Source: Prorocentrum cordatum (lineage: Eukaryota; Sar; Dinophyceae; Prorocentrales; Prorocentraceae). Taken from it: 64,000 nt of DNA. Below the pieces are notes generated by a model. It worked only from the letters and a program-made list of their open reading frames with translations. It was not told where the DNA came from and did not search any database. Below, piece after piece: positions 20,790 to 31,650 of this stretch (position 1 is the first letter of the stretch; each line of letters opens with the position of its first letter). The stretch is from contig CAUYUJ010018539.1 in the NCBI GenBank assembly GCA_963575745.1, positions 125,840 to 189,839 of the forward strand, in the 5' to 3' direction. The position numbers were made by a program, and so were the translations under genes.

Positions 20790-21690
20790 GAGAGGTAGTA
20801 GGAGGGGGGAGGGAGGAGGAGGAGGAGGAGAGGAGGAGGAGGAGGAGGAGGAGGAGGAGGAGGAGGAGGAGGAGGAGGAGGCGGAGGAGGAGGAGGAGGA
20901 GGAGAGGAGGAGGAGGAGGACGACACAGAGCAGAGTTTGCACAGAAACAGTCGCGAACTCAGCGTGAAAGCCTCGCGCGCGCGCGCTTTGGAACCACAGG
21001 GGCTCCACAATCCCCCGTTCTCGAGGAGGAGGAGGAGGTGATGGAGGAGGAGGAGGGGGAGGAGGAGGACCTCGAACGGGTGGCGAGGGTAGGCCTCGGA
21101 CTTCGCCGCCGAGGCGTGTCTCTGCCAAACCGCAGCCGCAGAAGTCCTGACCCCTCTCTGCACGGTTTCCCCAGGGGCAGTAGGCGACCCGAGGAGGAGG
21201 AGGAGGAGGAGGAGGAGGAGGAGGAGGAGGAGGAGGAGGAGAAGGAGGAGGAGGAGGAGGAGGGGAGGGGGGAGGAGGAGGAGGAGGAGGAGGAGGAGGG
21301 GGGGGAGGAGGAGGAGGAGGAGGGGGAGGAGGACGGGTCGCCTACGCCCTTCGGAGAAACCCTCCACCTCCCTCTCAGGGGGCAGCGCTTCGTCCTGGGC
21401 CCATTCTTGATATTTTGTCCCAGGGCCAGACAGCGGGCGCCCCAGATGCCGAGATCGAGGAAGGTCGCCCCGATTGAAAACGTCCTCCGCCTCCTCATCC
21501 TCCGCCTCCTCCTCCTCCCTCCCCTCCTCCCCCTCCTCCTCCTCCTCCTCTCCTCCTCCTCCTCCTCCTCCTCCTCCTCCTCCTCCTCCTCCTCCTCCTC
21601 CTCCCTCCTCCTCCTCCTCTCCTCCCTCCTCCTCCTCCTCCTCCTCCTCCTCCTCCTCCTCCTCCTCCTCTCCTCCTCCTCTTTCTCCTC
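20790..21690. repeat. GGA and TCC microsatellite cluster
   Basis: GGA tracts at about 20814-20925 and 21190-21335 and a TCC tract at 21490-21690 face each other as a very large inverted repeat. The spacers 20926-21189 and 21336-21489 show no gene. The long Glu-, Arg- or Ser/Pro-rich frames here are artefacts. Confidence 0.85.
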
Positions 21691-21699
21691 CTGGCCTTG

Positions 21700-22245
21700 G
21701 CAACATTTGCAAGAGCTTCACGGATTGAGGGCGGGTCGTTTTCAACATGTGGCTCGCGCCTCAGCGCCGCCCACATTATTTGTAAAGATCTGCAAGAGCT
21801 TCTCGGATTGAGGGCGGTTCCTTTTCAAAAGGTGGCTCTCGCCTTAGCGCCGCGAACATTCGTTTTCAAACTATGCAAGAGCTTCACGGATTGAAGGCTG
21901 GTGGTTTTCAAAAGGTGGCTCTCGCCTTAGCGCCGCGAACATTCGTTTTCAAACTATGCAAGAGCTTCACGGATTGAAGGCTGGTGGTTTTCAAAAGGTG
22001 GCTCTCGCCTTAGCGCCGCGAACATTCGTTTTCAAACTATGCAAGAGCTTCACGGATTGAAGGCTGGTGGTTTTCAAAAGGTGGCTCTCGCCTTAGCGCC
22101 GCGAACATTCGTTTTCAAACTATGCAAGAGCTTCACGGATTGAAGGCTGGTGGTTTTCAAAAGGTGGCTCTCGCCTCAGCGCCGCGCACATTTTTTGTGA
22201 ACAATTGCAAGAGCTTCACGGATCGAGGGCGGGTCGCTTTCAAAC
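21700..22245. repeat. 83-bp satellite
   Basis: Six to seven units with exact 83-bp spacing (GCCT at 21758, 21841, 21924, 22007, 22090, 22173), core GCAAGAGCTTCACGGATTGA. The four inner units are almost identical and the outer ones diverged, a pattern expected from unequal exchange. Confidence 0.9.
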
Positions 22246-22535
22246 ACAGTGTTTTGGAAGGATTCAAGATTATGCGGATGCAACAATTCTGTTGATTCGC
22301 GATGTTGAAATCCAAAAAACGGCGTCATGATGAGATTCCGGATCGCCCAATGGAGCAGTCAGGTTGATACGTGGCGTTGGGCTTCCGAAAACAATGTTTT
22401 GGCATGCTTCAGGATCTCCAGACGGTTGTCTTTCAACGAAGCAGTTCCCTCAATGGAAAGGAACCGCTGTAGGGGCATATGAAGAGGCAGCTTGGAGGGA
22501 GGGTTTATTCCAACATCGTTGATGACTCTTGGGTT
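22246..22535. other. Intergenic, no feature seen
   Basis: Unique-looking sequence without a credible frame. Confidence 0.4.
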
Positions 22536-22720
22536 TACACTGGTCCTCCTCCTCCTCCTCCTTCTCTTCCTCCTCCTCCTCCCGAAACATCCGGCGCTCC
22601 CATTTTTTCGATGTGTGGACCCCCGGAGGTCTGGACCTCTTCCCTAGGGCCGGATTTTCGCCTGAATCATGTTTGACTGTCCCAGGGCCTGTCGAGGGCC
22701 CTGGGAGGCCGAGGCCTCCC
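22536..22720 (-). repeat. Dispersed repeat R5, reverse copy
   Basis: On the minus strand it reads GACCTCCGGGGGTCCACACA, then GCGCCGGATGTTTCGGG and a GGA tract. It matches 40386-40550 (plus) over about 130 bp, and both copies end in GGA repeats. Weaker relatives are at 10565-10690 and 63800-63930. Confidence 0.65.
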
Positions 22721-22838
22721 AAAAAACAGCCCCTCCCATTCTTTCAGGGCCTCGGATGTCTGGGGCAGTTCGTGCCCCCAGGGCCCTGGGTTGGGGGGAG
22801 CTTCTGTGTGCGCGCACCCTCCCTTCATTAGCTCTATC

Positions 22839-22999
22839 CTCAGGTCGTGCACGTCCTCCTACAGGAGTAGTTTGGACGAGAAAGAAAAATACTCAAAGCA
22901 TACCCCAAACTTGTCAAAACATAATCGGGAAATCGTCCCCAGACTAGGTTTTATAGTATGTTTGAATATTCCTCCTTGAGAGGGACATGCCCGACTTGA
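22839..22999 (+). mobile_element. MITE-1 copy a
   Basis: 161 bp, terminal inverted repeats diverged on the left (GGTCGTGCACGTCCTCCTAC) and good on the right (GAGGGACATGCCCGAC). The internal block AAATCGTCCCCAGACTA is shared with other copies. Direct repeats CTCTATC at 22832-22838 and 23000-23006 flank it. Confidence 0.8.
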
Positions 23000-23209
23000 C
23001 TCTATCGTTATCTCTACCGCTGCCCTGTCGGTTCGCATGGTGTTGGCGCTAACGGTGTCAGTACCCTCTCACTGCGAGAGGAGGAAGCATCTACCGCCTG
23101 CATCCCAGATGCACCGGCGAGGCGGCGCGATCCACCGACCCCATCTCATCGGAACCCACTTGGGGAGGGTGTTCCACAGCTCTGCGGCAAAGCTCCTGTA
23201 GGGCCACGG

Positions 23210-23257
<48 letters not shown>

Positions 23258-23396
23258 GTGGTGGTGACGATGCGGCCATGCGGAGGGCAGAAGCGAGAGG
23301 AGAGAGGAAAAAGAAGAATAATAAGTAGAAGAAAAAGAATAATTACGCTACCGAGGAACCCCACACACTTAATCTAAATCGTATGTGTTTGCTCCG
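23000..23396. repeat. Leader module of the 90-bp satellite, with GT tract
   Basis: (GT)n at about 23210-23255, a purine-rich block, then ATTACGCTACCGAGGAACCC at 23343, all preceding the satellite array. The same order of modules precedes the second array (25196-25480). Confidence 0.6.
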
Positions 23397-25195
23397 CTGA
23401 GAGGCCGCGCTGAGAGACCACCCCCTGCGCACCCCCTATGGTGTCGAGAATCTGCCATGCCTGCTGTGCCCTGGACGACCGTCACGGATAGCGGCCGCGG
23501 TGAGAGACCACCCCCTGCGCACTCCCTATGGTGTCGAGAATATGCCATGCCTGCTGTGCCTTGGACGACCGTCACGGATAGCGGCCGCGGTGAGAGACCA
23601 CCCCCTGCGCACCCCCTATGGTGTCGAGAATATGCCATGCTGCTGTGCCCTGGACGACCGTCACGGATAGCGGGCGGTGAGAGACCACCCCCTGCGCACC
23701 CCCTATGGTGTCGAGAATATGATGCCTGATGTGCCCTGGACGACCGTCCACGAGGATAGCGGCCGCGGTGAGAGACCACCCCCTGCGCACCCCCTACGTG
23801 TCGAGAATATGCCATGCCTGCTGTGCCCTGGACGACCGTCACGGATAGCGGCCGCGTGAGAGACCACCCCTGCGCACCCCCTATGGTGTCGAGAATATGC
23901 CATGCCTGCTGTGCCCTGGACGACCGTCACGGATAGCGGCCGCGGTGAGAGACCACCCCCTGCGCACACCCTCTGGTGTCGAGAATATGCCATGCCTGCT
24001 GTGCACTGGACGACCGTCACGGATAGCGGCCGCGGTGAGAGACCACCCCCTGCGCACCCCCTTATGGTGTCCAGTATGCCATTCCTGCTGTCCCTCTGGT
24101 GTCGAGAATATGCCATGCCTGCTGTGCCCTGGACGACCGTCACGGATAGCGGCCGCGGTGAGAGACCACCCCCGTGCGCACCCCCTATGGTGTCGAGAAT
24201 GCCAGACGGTCACGGATAGCGCGGTGAGAGACCACCCCCTGCGCACCGGCCGCGGTCTGCGTAGGGTGTCGAGAATATGCCATGCCTGCTGTGCCCTGGA
24301 CGACCGTCACGGATAGCGGCCGCGGTGAGGCCTGCGGTCACGGATAGCGGCCGCGGTGAGAAACCACCCCCTGCGCACCCCCTATGGTGTCGAGAATATG
24401 CCATGCCTGCTGTGCCTGGGCGACCGTCACGGATAGCGGCCGCGGTGAGAGACCACCCCCTGCGCACCCCCTATGGTGTCGAGAATATGCCATGCCTGCT
24501 GTGCCCTGGACGACCGTCACGGATAGCGGCTGCGGTTAGAGACCACCCCCTGCGCACCCCCTGCGCCACGCGTGCCTCCCACGCCCCCTCTGGTGTCGAG
24601 ATAATGCCATGCCCTGCTGTGCCCTGGACGACCCGTCCGGATACGGCCGCGGTTACAGACCACCCCCTGCGCACTTGCCCTTTTTGGTGTCGAGAATAAT
24701 GCCATGCTGCATGCATGCTCTGCCTGGACGACCGTCACGGATAGCGGCCGCGGTGAGAGACCACCCCCTGCGCACCCCCTCTGGGCCGAGAATATGCCAT
24801 GCCTGCTTTGGCCAGCACCGTCCACGGATAGCGGCCGGGTGAAGAACCACCCCCCTGCGCGCACCCCGTATGGTGTCGAGAATATGTCATGCCCGCTGTG
24901 CCCTGGACGACCGTCACGGATAGCGGCCGCGGTGAGAGACCACCCCCTGAGCACCCCCATATGGTGTCGAGAATATGCAATGCCTGCTGTGCCCTGGACG
25001 ACCGTCACGGATAGCGGCCGCGGTGAGAAACCACCCCCTGCGCACCCCCTCTGGTGTCGAGAATATGCCATGCCTGCTGTGCCCTGGACGACCGTCACGG
25101 ATAGCGGCCGCGGTGAGAACCCCCCCCCTGCGCACCCCCTCTGGTGTCGAGAATATGCCATGCCTGCTGTGCCCTGGACGACCCTCACGGATTGT
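23397..25195. repeat. 90-bp satellite, first array
   Basis: About twenty units of 90 bp, with GTGAGAGACCACCCCCTGCG, TGTCGAGAATATGCCATGCC and GTCACGGATAGCGGCCGCG blocks. Several units have small indels or partial duplications. All frames across it are repeat artefacts. Confidence 0.92.
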
Positions 25196-25480
25196 GCAGA
25201 CGTCTTGGGCGTATGATGCAGTGACCATGCGTCTTGTGTGTGCGAGTGTGTGCATGCGTCCGGCTGTATGTAGACGCGTGTCTCATGTACTTGCCGTGCA
25301 TGTGTTGACCGCGGGCTGAGGAGAGGAATGGAGAGGAGGAGGGGAGGTGAGGAGACGCGGGTGCGCCGCGGCAGGGAAGATTACACTACCGAGGAACCCC
25401 GCATACCTTTATTATGGATGAAGTGATGAGAGCTGAAATGAAGCATGTGAGAATGATGTTGGTGGCCGCTGCCCCGCCGA
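25196..25480. repeat. Leader module between the two 90-bp arrays
   Basis: GT-rich stretch, GACGCGTGTCTCATGTAC, GAGG-rich block, GAGACGCGGGTGCGCCGCGG, then ATTACACTACCGAGGAACCC at 25380. It matches the reverse complement of 38490-38750 in content and order. Confidence 0.6.
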
Positions 25481-26345
25481 TACCGCTGTGCCCTGGACGA
25501 CCATCACGGATAGCGGCCGCGGTGAGAGACCACCCCCTGCGCACCCCCGTATGGTGTCGAGAATCTGCCATGCCTGCTGTGCCCTGGACGACCGTCACGG
25601 ATTGCGGCCGCGGTGAGAGACCACCCCCTGCGCACCCCCTACGGTGTCGAATAAATGCCATGCCTGCTGTGCCCTGGACGACCGTCACGGATAGCGGCCG
25701 CGGTGAGAGACCACCCCCTGCGCACCCCTCTGGTGTCGAGAATCTGCCATGCCTGCTGTGCCCTGGACGACCGTCACGGATAGCGGCCGCGGTGAGAGAC
25801 CACCCCCTGCGCACCCCCTTTTGGTGTCGAGAATATGCCATGCCTGCTGTGCCCTGGACGACCGTCACGGATAGCGGCCGCGGTGAGAGACCACCCCCTG
25901 CGCACCCCCTCTGGTGTCGAGAAATATGCCATGCCTGCTGTGCCCTGGACGCCGTCACGGATAGCGGCCGCGGTTACAGACCACCCCTTGCGCACCCCCC
26001 TTTGGTGTCGAGAATATGCCATGCATGCTCTGCCCTGGACGACCGTCACGGATAGCGGCCGCGGTGAGAGACCACCCCCTGCGCACCCCCTCTGGTGTCG
26101 ATAATCTGCCATGCCTGCTGTGCCCTGGTGTCGAGAATATGCCATGTCTGCTGTGCCCTGGACGAGCGTCACGGATTGCGGCCGCGGTGAGAGACCACCC
26201 CCTGCGCATCCCCTATGGTGTCGAGAATATGCCATGCCTGCTGTGCCCTGGACGACCGTCGCGGATAGCGGCCGCGGTGAGAGACCACCCCCTGCACACC
26301 CCCTGCGGCGCCCAGGAAATGCCACGCCTGCCACGCCCTGGGAAC
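25481..26345. repeat. 90-bp satellite, second array
   Basis: About nine units of the same satellite. The last unit is diverged (GGCGCCCAGGAAATGCCACG) toward the form found at 38870-39400. Confidence 0.9.
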
Positions 26346-26600
26346 CTACAACGCCGAGGGCCCCTTCCCCCAGCGCACCCCCTGTGGGGGTGTGCTGTGC
26401 TGTGCTGTGCTGCTGTGCGGTGAGCTGTGCTGTGCCGTGCTGTGCTGTGCTGAGTTGAGCTGAGCTGCGAGAAGGAGAAGGGGAGAGGGGAGGTGAGGAG
26501 ACGCGGGTGCGCCGCGGCAGGGGAGAAAACCCGAACCCCACGAAACATGTGGGGAAAAACCAAAACCCCACGAAACATGTGGGGAAAAAAAAGAAGACTC
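26346..26600. repeat. Composite module with TGTGC repeats and twin palindromes
   Basis: TGTGC/TGCTG pentamers at 26390-26460, GAGACGCGGGTGCGCCGCGG at about 26498, then two copies of CCCCACGAAACATGTGGGG about 28 bp apart (26535-26585). A reversed copy of this junction is at about 38500-38560. Confidence 0.65.
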
Positions 26601-26781
26601 AGCCTTGCGTGTGGTCTCGGTTGGACCTCCGGGGGGTCGAGCAATCCGCCCGACTCGGCATCGACCTCTCGCAATCGCATCGTGCCGTGGCGATCCGAGG
26701 TGGGGCTGGCACGCAGCGCGCAACCTCTGCAGAGCTTCGCCCGCGGGACCGTCGCAAGTCGTCACGCGGTAGAGGAGAGGG
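26601..26781. other. Intergenic, no feature seen
   Basis: GC-rich single-copy-looking sequence with no recognisable frame. Confidence 0.4.
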
Positions 26782-27060
26782 GGGAGGAGGAGGAGGAGGA
26801 GGAGGAGGAGGAGGAGGAGGAGGAGGAGGAGGAGGAGGAGGAGGAAAAGGAGGAGGAGGAGGAGGAGGAGGAGGAGGAGGAGGAGACGAGGAGGAGGGGG
26901 GAGGAAGGATGAGTGAACGCGGGGCGCTGCGGATACCAAACGAGGGCCCAGCACCACGAGGAGGACAAGGAGGAGGAGGAGGAGGGGGGAGGAGGAAAGA
27001 TGAGTGAACGCGGGGCGCTGCGGATACCAAACGAGGGCCCAGCACCACGAGATGGTCAGG
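26782..27060. repeat. GGA tracts with duplicated R6 unit
   Basis: GGA tract 26782-26900, then GTGAACGCGGGGCGCTGCGG and about 40 more bases, repeated after a second GGA tract at 26994-27052. Relatives (R6) follow microsatellites at 29815-29890 and 45418-45478. Confidence 0.75.
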
Positions 27061-28106
27061 AACAACAAGCTCTTCCGGGCACCTGTCCCAGTCCTCCGAC
27101 GAGATGGCTTTCGTCGGTCCGAACGTTGCTCCTGGATTTCGGCCCTCGGGGGCCGTCTCGGGGCCGGGGGCAACCCAAGGAAAACGCTTAGCTGCCCCGA
27201 TACGCAACACGCGACACGTTGCGTATTGCGGAGCTCAGCAAAGCCTCTGAAAACGTGGGTGTGACGCGATACGTTCGCTAAAACATGGGCCAATGCGTTG
27301 AGTCACCACGCCGCGTATTGACACGGACGTTTTGACACGGTACGCGTTGCGTATCAACACGTGCGCATCGAGACAGCTAAGGACGGAGGAACACTGCCTG
27401 CGGAGAAGCGGCCGACCCAGGGAACAATTGGCCTGGCGAAGGACCCAACCATATGCAGCTGCGAGTACCGCACGGATATGAGACGAAGGAGGGGGCGCGC
27501 AAACTAGGCCCCTCTTATCATAGGCACCGCGCCACTGCGTGGACGAGGCACAGGGCAGCGCGGGCAGGAGGTGGCGGGCGGAGGAGGAGAGCTCACTGGG
27601 GCGAGCCAACACATCAGTATCATCATCGCATCATGAGACCTGTTACTGGGCACGCAGGAAGAGGTGACGGAGACGCCGTGTAGATGTCGAAGGCAGGTCA
27701 GCAGTGGCAGAAACGAGACGGGGAAGCGCGATGTCAAGAAGCGATGGGAAGCAGGAGGAGCGAGAGACGAGGGGAGACGTTTTTGCCTCCAGACCGACAG
27801 CGAGCCGCGCAGAACGCAGCGCGCAGGCGGCGCCGCGCGAAAGTGCCTGGGAAGTCCTCGCCGACGCGGTCTGGTCATCCCGAGGGAATCCCATCGACGC
27901 GCGGAGGTTGTCCACTGCGACTCTGAGTCAACGGATAGCGCCCCCATACTGCGTGGCGAGGCGTGCGAAAATTGCGCGATCTGGGTGAAATCCCCCGACA
28001 GGCGCCGGTCATCCTCTGGCGAGAAATCCCGACGACGAGCTGGGGTCATCCAAGCGCCAGCGACAACCAGCGCGCGCCGCTGGCTCGTGCGGGGCCGCTC
28101 CCCAGG
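27061..28106. other. Intergenic downstream of the helicase exons
   Basis: No gene called. Hairpin ATACGCAAC (27200-27208) with GTTGCGTAT (27218-27226), and GCGTATTGACACG-type repeats to 27360. GCCTGGCGAAG with flanking similarity at 27421-27480 is shared with 44778-44835. Open frames at 27664-28308 (plus) have no motif. Confidence 0.4.
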
Positions 28107-28719
28107 TCAGGCCTCGCGGATGAACTCGCTGAAGCCCAGCTCTCTGGCGAGGGCCGTCGCCTCCCTCCTGCGCCGCTTCGCGCGCGCAGCAAACTGCCCC
28201 AGCTGCATCCGCGAGCCCTCCGGCGGCCCTGCCAGGAAGAACTCGATGAGCGGCGCCCGCGTGAGCAGGAGATCCTCGTGGCGCGTGGCGCGCGAGAGCA
28301 GCGCGTAGAGCTCCAGCCACCAGTCGTCGTCCTCCTTCTTGCCGTTCCCGACCTCGTGGCGGCCGCTGTCCAAGATCACGCCTGGGCGGCGTCGGTCGAA
28401 GGAGCGGCGCGCAAGACAGCCGACGGCCCAGGGCGAGAGCCCACGGGACCGAGAAGGTCCGGCTGCGGACCGCTCGCGTTCGAAGGGTTCGGCCGTAGAC
28501 TGCCCGGTGGCGCCGTTCCCCCGCCCCGCCGCCTTCCCGCATGGTGCGCCCCTGGCACGCCACCGTGGTGATGACCCTGCCGTGTGAAAACGGGAAGCCC
28601 GTCCGGGTGACCTTCGAGGTGCGGAAGGTGAACGGCTCCGACGTGCGGGGCTCGATGAACACCAGCGGGCCCGTGAGGTCCCCCGTGATGCTGTCGTCGT
28701 GGCGGGCGGCATGCGAGGT
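28107..28719 (-). CDS. PIF1/UvrD-like helicase, C-terminal exons
   Basis: Two exons are proposed. Exon 28719-28533 reads TGPLVFIEPRTSEPFTFRTS, then TGFPFSHGRVITTVACQGRT: the C-terminal superfamily-1 helicase motif in which (T)xxxxQGxT binds nucleotide and DNA. Exon 28381-28107 reads GVILDSGRHEVGNGK, then WWLELYALLSRATRHEDLLL, matching the LYVALSRxxxxDxLxL motif (arginine finger region). It ends in a basic helix, GFSEFIREA and a TGA stop. The upstream exons, including Walker A, are not in the window or not recognised; the 89-bp satellite replaces them. The first-exon start uses the CAG at 28722-28720 as acceptor. The codon pattern is regular, with no frameshift once the intron is removed, so it may be a live gene end. 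PIF1 identity is from memory of motifs. Confidence 0.6.
28382..28532 (-). other. GC-AG intron in the helicase gene
   Basis: 151 nt removed between GAAG/GCGGC (donor) and CCAG/GCGTG (acceptor). Splicing joins QGRTMRE-G-VILDSG in frame (phase 1). AGGC is repeated at both borders. Dinoflagellate introns often use GC donors and repeat the border, which fits. Confidence 0.6.
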
Positions 28720-29586
28720 CTGCCCTTGGGGCCTTCGGTGGAGCTCCCTATGGGGCCACGAAACGTGTGAGGGGTGTGCCGAAATGGGGTGGCGGCGGCA
28801 TGCGAACGCAGCCATTTGGGCCTTCGGTGGAGCTCCCTGTGGGGCCACGCAACGTGTGAGGGGTGTGCCAAAATGGGGTGGCGGCGGCATGCGAACGCAG
28901 CCATTTGGGCCTTAGATGGAGCTCCCTATGGGGCCACGAAACGTGTGAGGGGTGTGCCAAAATTGGGTGGCGGCGGCATGCGGACGCAGCCATTTGGGCC
29001 TTCGGTGGAGCTCCCCATGGGGCCACGAAACGTGTAAGGGGTGTGCCAAAAATGGGGTGGCGGCGGCATGCGGACGCAGCCATTTGGGCCTTCGGTGGAG
29101 CTCCCCATGGGGCCACGAAACGTGTAAGGGGTGTGCCAAATATGGGGTGGCGGCGGCATGCGGACGCAGCCATTTGGGCCTTAGATGGAGCTCCCTATGG
29201 GGCCACGAAGCGTGTGAGGGGTGTGCCAAAATTGGGCGGCGGCGGCATGCGGACGCAGCCATTTGGGCCTTCGGTGGAGCTCCCCATGGGGCCACGAAAC
29301 GTGTGAGGGGTGTGCCAAAATTGGGGTGGCGGCGGCATGCGGACGCAGCCATTTGGGCCTTAGATGGAGCTCCCTATGGGGCCACGAAACGTGTGAGGGG
29401 TGTGCCAAAATTGGGTGGCGGCGGCATGCGGACGCAGCCATTTGGGCCTTCGGTGGAGCTCCCTATGGGGCCACGAAACGTGTGAGGCGTGTGTGCCAAA
29501 ATTGGGTGGCGGCGTCATGCGGACGCAGCCATTTGGGCCTTCGGTGGAGCTCCCTATGGGGCCACGAAACGTGTGAGGGGTGTGCC
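28705..29586. repeat. 89-91 bp satellite, locus A
   Basis: About ten units built on GCGGCGGCATGCGGACGCAG, CATTTGGGCCTTCGGTGGAG and GGGGCCACGAAACGTGTGAG. The first, diverged unit overlaps the start of the helicase exon (GCGGGCGGCATGCGAGG), so repeat and splice-acceptor region are homologous. The related locus B is at 44845-45335. Confidence 0.9.
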
Positions 29587-29720
<134 letters not shown>

Positions 29721-30164
29721 ACCACGATGTGGATGATGATGATGACGATACTCATGATGATGAGCATGATGAGGATGGTGATGATGATGGGAGGAGGGGG
29801 GAGGGGGCAGCGGGAGGAGGAACGCGGGGCACCGTCTCTTCAAAACGAGGACCCAACACCACAGGATGGTTGAGAAAAACTTGGGAAAACTGCACTGGGC
29901 TCCCGTTGGAGGTTGCGAGACCATTGAATCTTGGGCGCCGCACTTTCTGTTTTAATTCTGGGCGGCGTTCCGGATTCGGGCTCCGAGCCTCACAGATCGA
30001 TCCGGCTCCAGAAATGCCGCAGAGGGCTCCCAAATCGCTTCACAAGTTGCCCCTTCCCGGCCCTCGACGAAGTGCTGCGGTCGCAAGTTTTGCCGCAATG
30101 CGCCCGCTAGGTCTCCTCCCGGGCCGTTTCTGCCGGGGAGGGACACGCAGGCGAGGAGGGACGG
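29721..30164. other. Intergenic with R6 copy
   Basis: 29815-29890 (CCGTCTCTTCAAAACGAGG, CCACAGGATGG) is the R6 repeat, again beside a microsatellite. The rest shows no gene. Confidence 0.5.
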
Positions 30165-30430
30165 AGGATGGAGGGGGGACGTCGAGGGGGGACGTCGAGG
30201 GAGGGTCGAGGGGGATGGGTGGGAGGATTCCAGGGGGGAATAGGTCGAGAGGGGGATCGAGGGAGGGCTCGAGGGGGGATCGAGGAAGGGTTGAAGGGGG
30301 AATGGAGGGGAGGATTCGAGGGGGGAACGGAGGGTCGAGGGGGGGCAACGGAAGGAGGACTCGAGGGGGAAATGGAGGGTCGAGGGTCGAGGGGGGCGGG
30401 CTGGAGGGCGGGTCGAGGGGGAATGGAGGA
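30165..30430. repeat. GAGGGGG-type purine minisatellite
   Basis: Irregular TCGAGGGGG(A/G)A and GGAATGGAGG units on the plus strand, strongly purine-biased. Confidence 0.8.
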
Positions 30431-30460
30431 CCCAAGGGACTCTGCCCAGGACCCACTCTC

Positions 30461-30576
30461 GCCATCACTCGGACGTCCATTCCAAGTGCGTGCGTGCGTT
30501 GTTTTTTCGCCAAATGATCAAGGATGCGCCTCGATGGTCCTCGCCGAAGGAAAAATGCACACGTCCGAGCGATGCC
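30461..30576 (+). mobile_element. MITE-2 copy a
   Basis: 116 bp, ends GCCATCACTCGGACGT and ACGTCCGAGCGATGCC (14 of 16 complementary). The internal block TTTTTCGCCAAATGATCAAG is shared with copies b (41399) and c (43038), all in the same orientation. Confidence 0.75.
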
Positions 30577-30737
30577 AAGCACTCGGGACGCAGAGCGGGA
30601 CCCCCTGCGGGACAGGTGTCGGGGCTTCTGGGGGCCCGCCGCGATCGCGGGGGGGAGGCCTCGGGTGCTGCCAGGAGTGCCCCTGGCCCTGCCTCTCGGG
30701 AGGCCCCCTGGGGCCTGTGGGCGCTTGGAATTCAGGG

Positions 30738-30895
30738 AGCCCGCGAAGGACGTGCGCGCCCAACTGTGTACATGAACACGGCTTCTCGATCCGCGAGACC
30801 GGCCGCGTGACACGAACCTTCGCGCAATGCATGGTTTCGAAACCAGCACGGGTGCATGCACGACGTGTACGTCCTTCTTTCTCTCCTGGGAGCTG
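30738..30895 (+). repeat. Dispersed repeat R4, copy a
   Basis: Matches 31493-31650 over about 155 bp (GTGTACATGAACACGG, CTCGATCCGCGAGACC, ACGTCCTTCT). Ends are weakly inverted (GAAGGACGTGCGCG and CGTGTACGTCCTTC). MITE-1 copy b lies between the two copies. Confidence 0.7.
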
Positions 30896-31119
30896 TCTTT
30901 TTTCGAAGACCCATATCTTGGGCACACCGCTCTCGCTCTTTAGCCATATCGGGTGTCGCGGCGAAAAAAACATCCCCGACGACGCCGTCGTCGTCGTCGT
31001 CGTCGTCGGCATGGTCGCAGGCGCCGTCGTCCGCGTCGTTCGGGTGCTGCCAGAAGTGCCCCTGGCCCAAGGTGCCCCCAGGACTTCTCAGGAGGCCTCC
31101 CATGGCCCCCAGAGCACCC
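30896..31119. other. Intergenic with GTC tract
   Basis: (GTC)n at about 30980-31010; no gene. Confidence 0.5.
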
Positions 31120-31125
31120 CTCACG

Positions 31126-31286
31126 GTTAGTCGGGCATGTCCTCCTAGAGTCGGATTGTGGAGGATAAATCAAAAGGAGTTCGGAAATATCCAAAAATAT
31201 CTAACAGTAATAAAAAGAATCGTCCCCAGACTATGTTCTGACTATTTCTGAAGATTCCTCCTGTAGAGGGACAGGCCCAACTTAAC
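31126..31286 (+). mobile_element. MITE-1 copy b
   Basis: 161 bp. Ends GTTAGTCGGGCATGTCC and, reverse-complemented, GTTAAGTTGGGCCTGTCC. Shared interior AATCGTCCCCAGACTA. Flanking words CTCACG and CTTACG match at 5 of 6 positions. Confidence 0.75.
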
Positions 31287-31492
31287 CTTACGAGGCCCAG
31301 AGGATCCCAGGGGATCTAAAAGTCGAGCGAGAAGCTGGTGGGCACCGTGGGTCGGGGGACACCGTTCGCAACCCCCGTCTGCTGGCGGGGGGAACTGAAA
31401 GGGGGCAGGCCTTCTCAGAAGGCGGCGAGGCTTCGGAGAAGGCTCAGGAAGCGTGGGCAGCGACGTGTTACTCCCACCCCAGCAGGTTAGGG
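31287..31492. other. Intergenic with AGAAGG palindromes
   Basis: GGCCTTCTCAGAAGGC near 31402 and GGAGAAGGCTC near 31436 recur beside MITE-1. No gene. Confidence 0.4.
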
Positions 31493-31650
31493 AGCCCACA
31501 AAAGACGCACGCGCCCAACCGTGTACATGAACACGGCCCCTCGATCCGCGAGACCGCCCGCGTGATGCGAACATTCGCGCATTGCATACTCTCGAAACCA
31601 ACGTGGTTTCACGTACGTGTACGTCCTTCTGTCGCTCCTGAGCAAGTCAC
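31493..31650 (+). repeat. Dispersed repeat R4, copy b
   Basis: See copy a; same orientation, 755 bp downstream. Confidence 0.7.

Noticed and set aside
23397-26345. CRISPR-like or rDNA spacer array
   Set aside because: Continuous 90-bp units without unique spacers and no rRNA similarity; an ordinary satellite.
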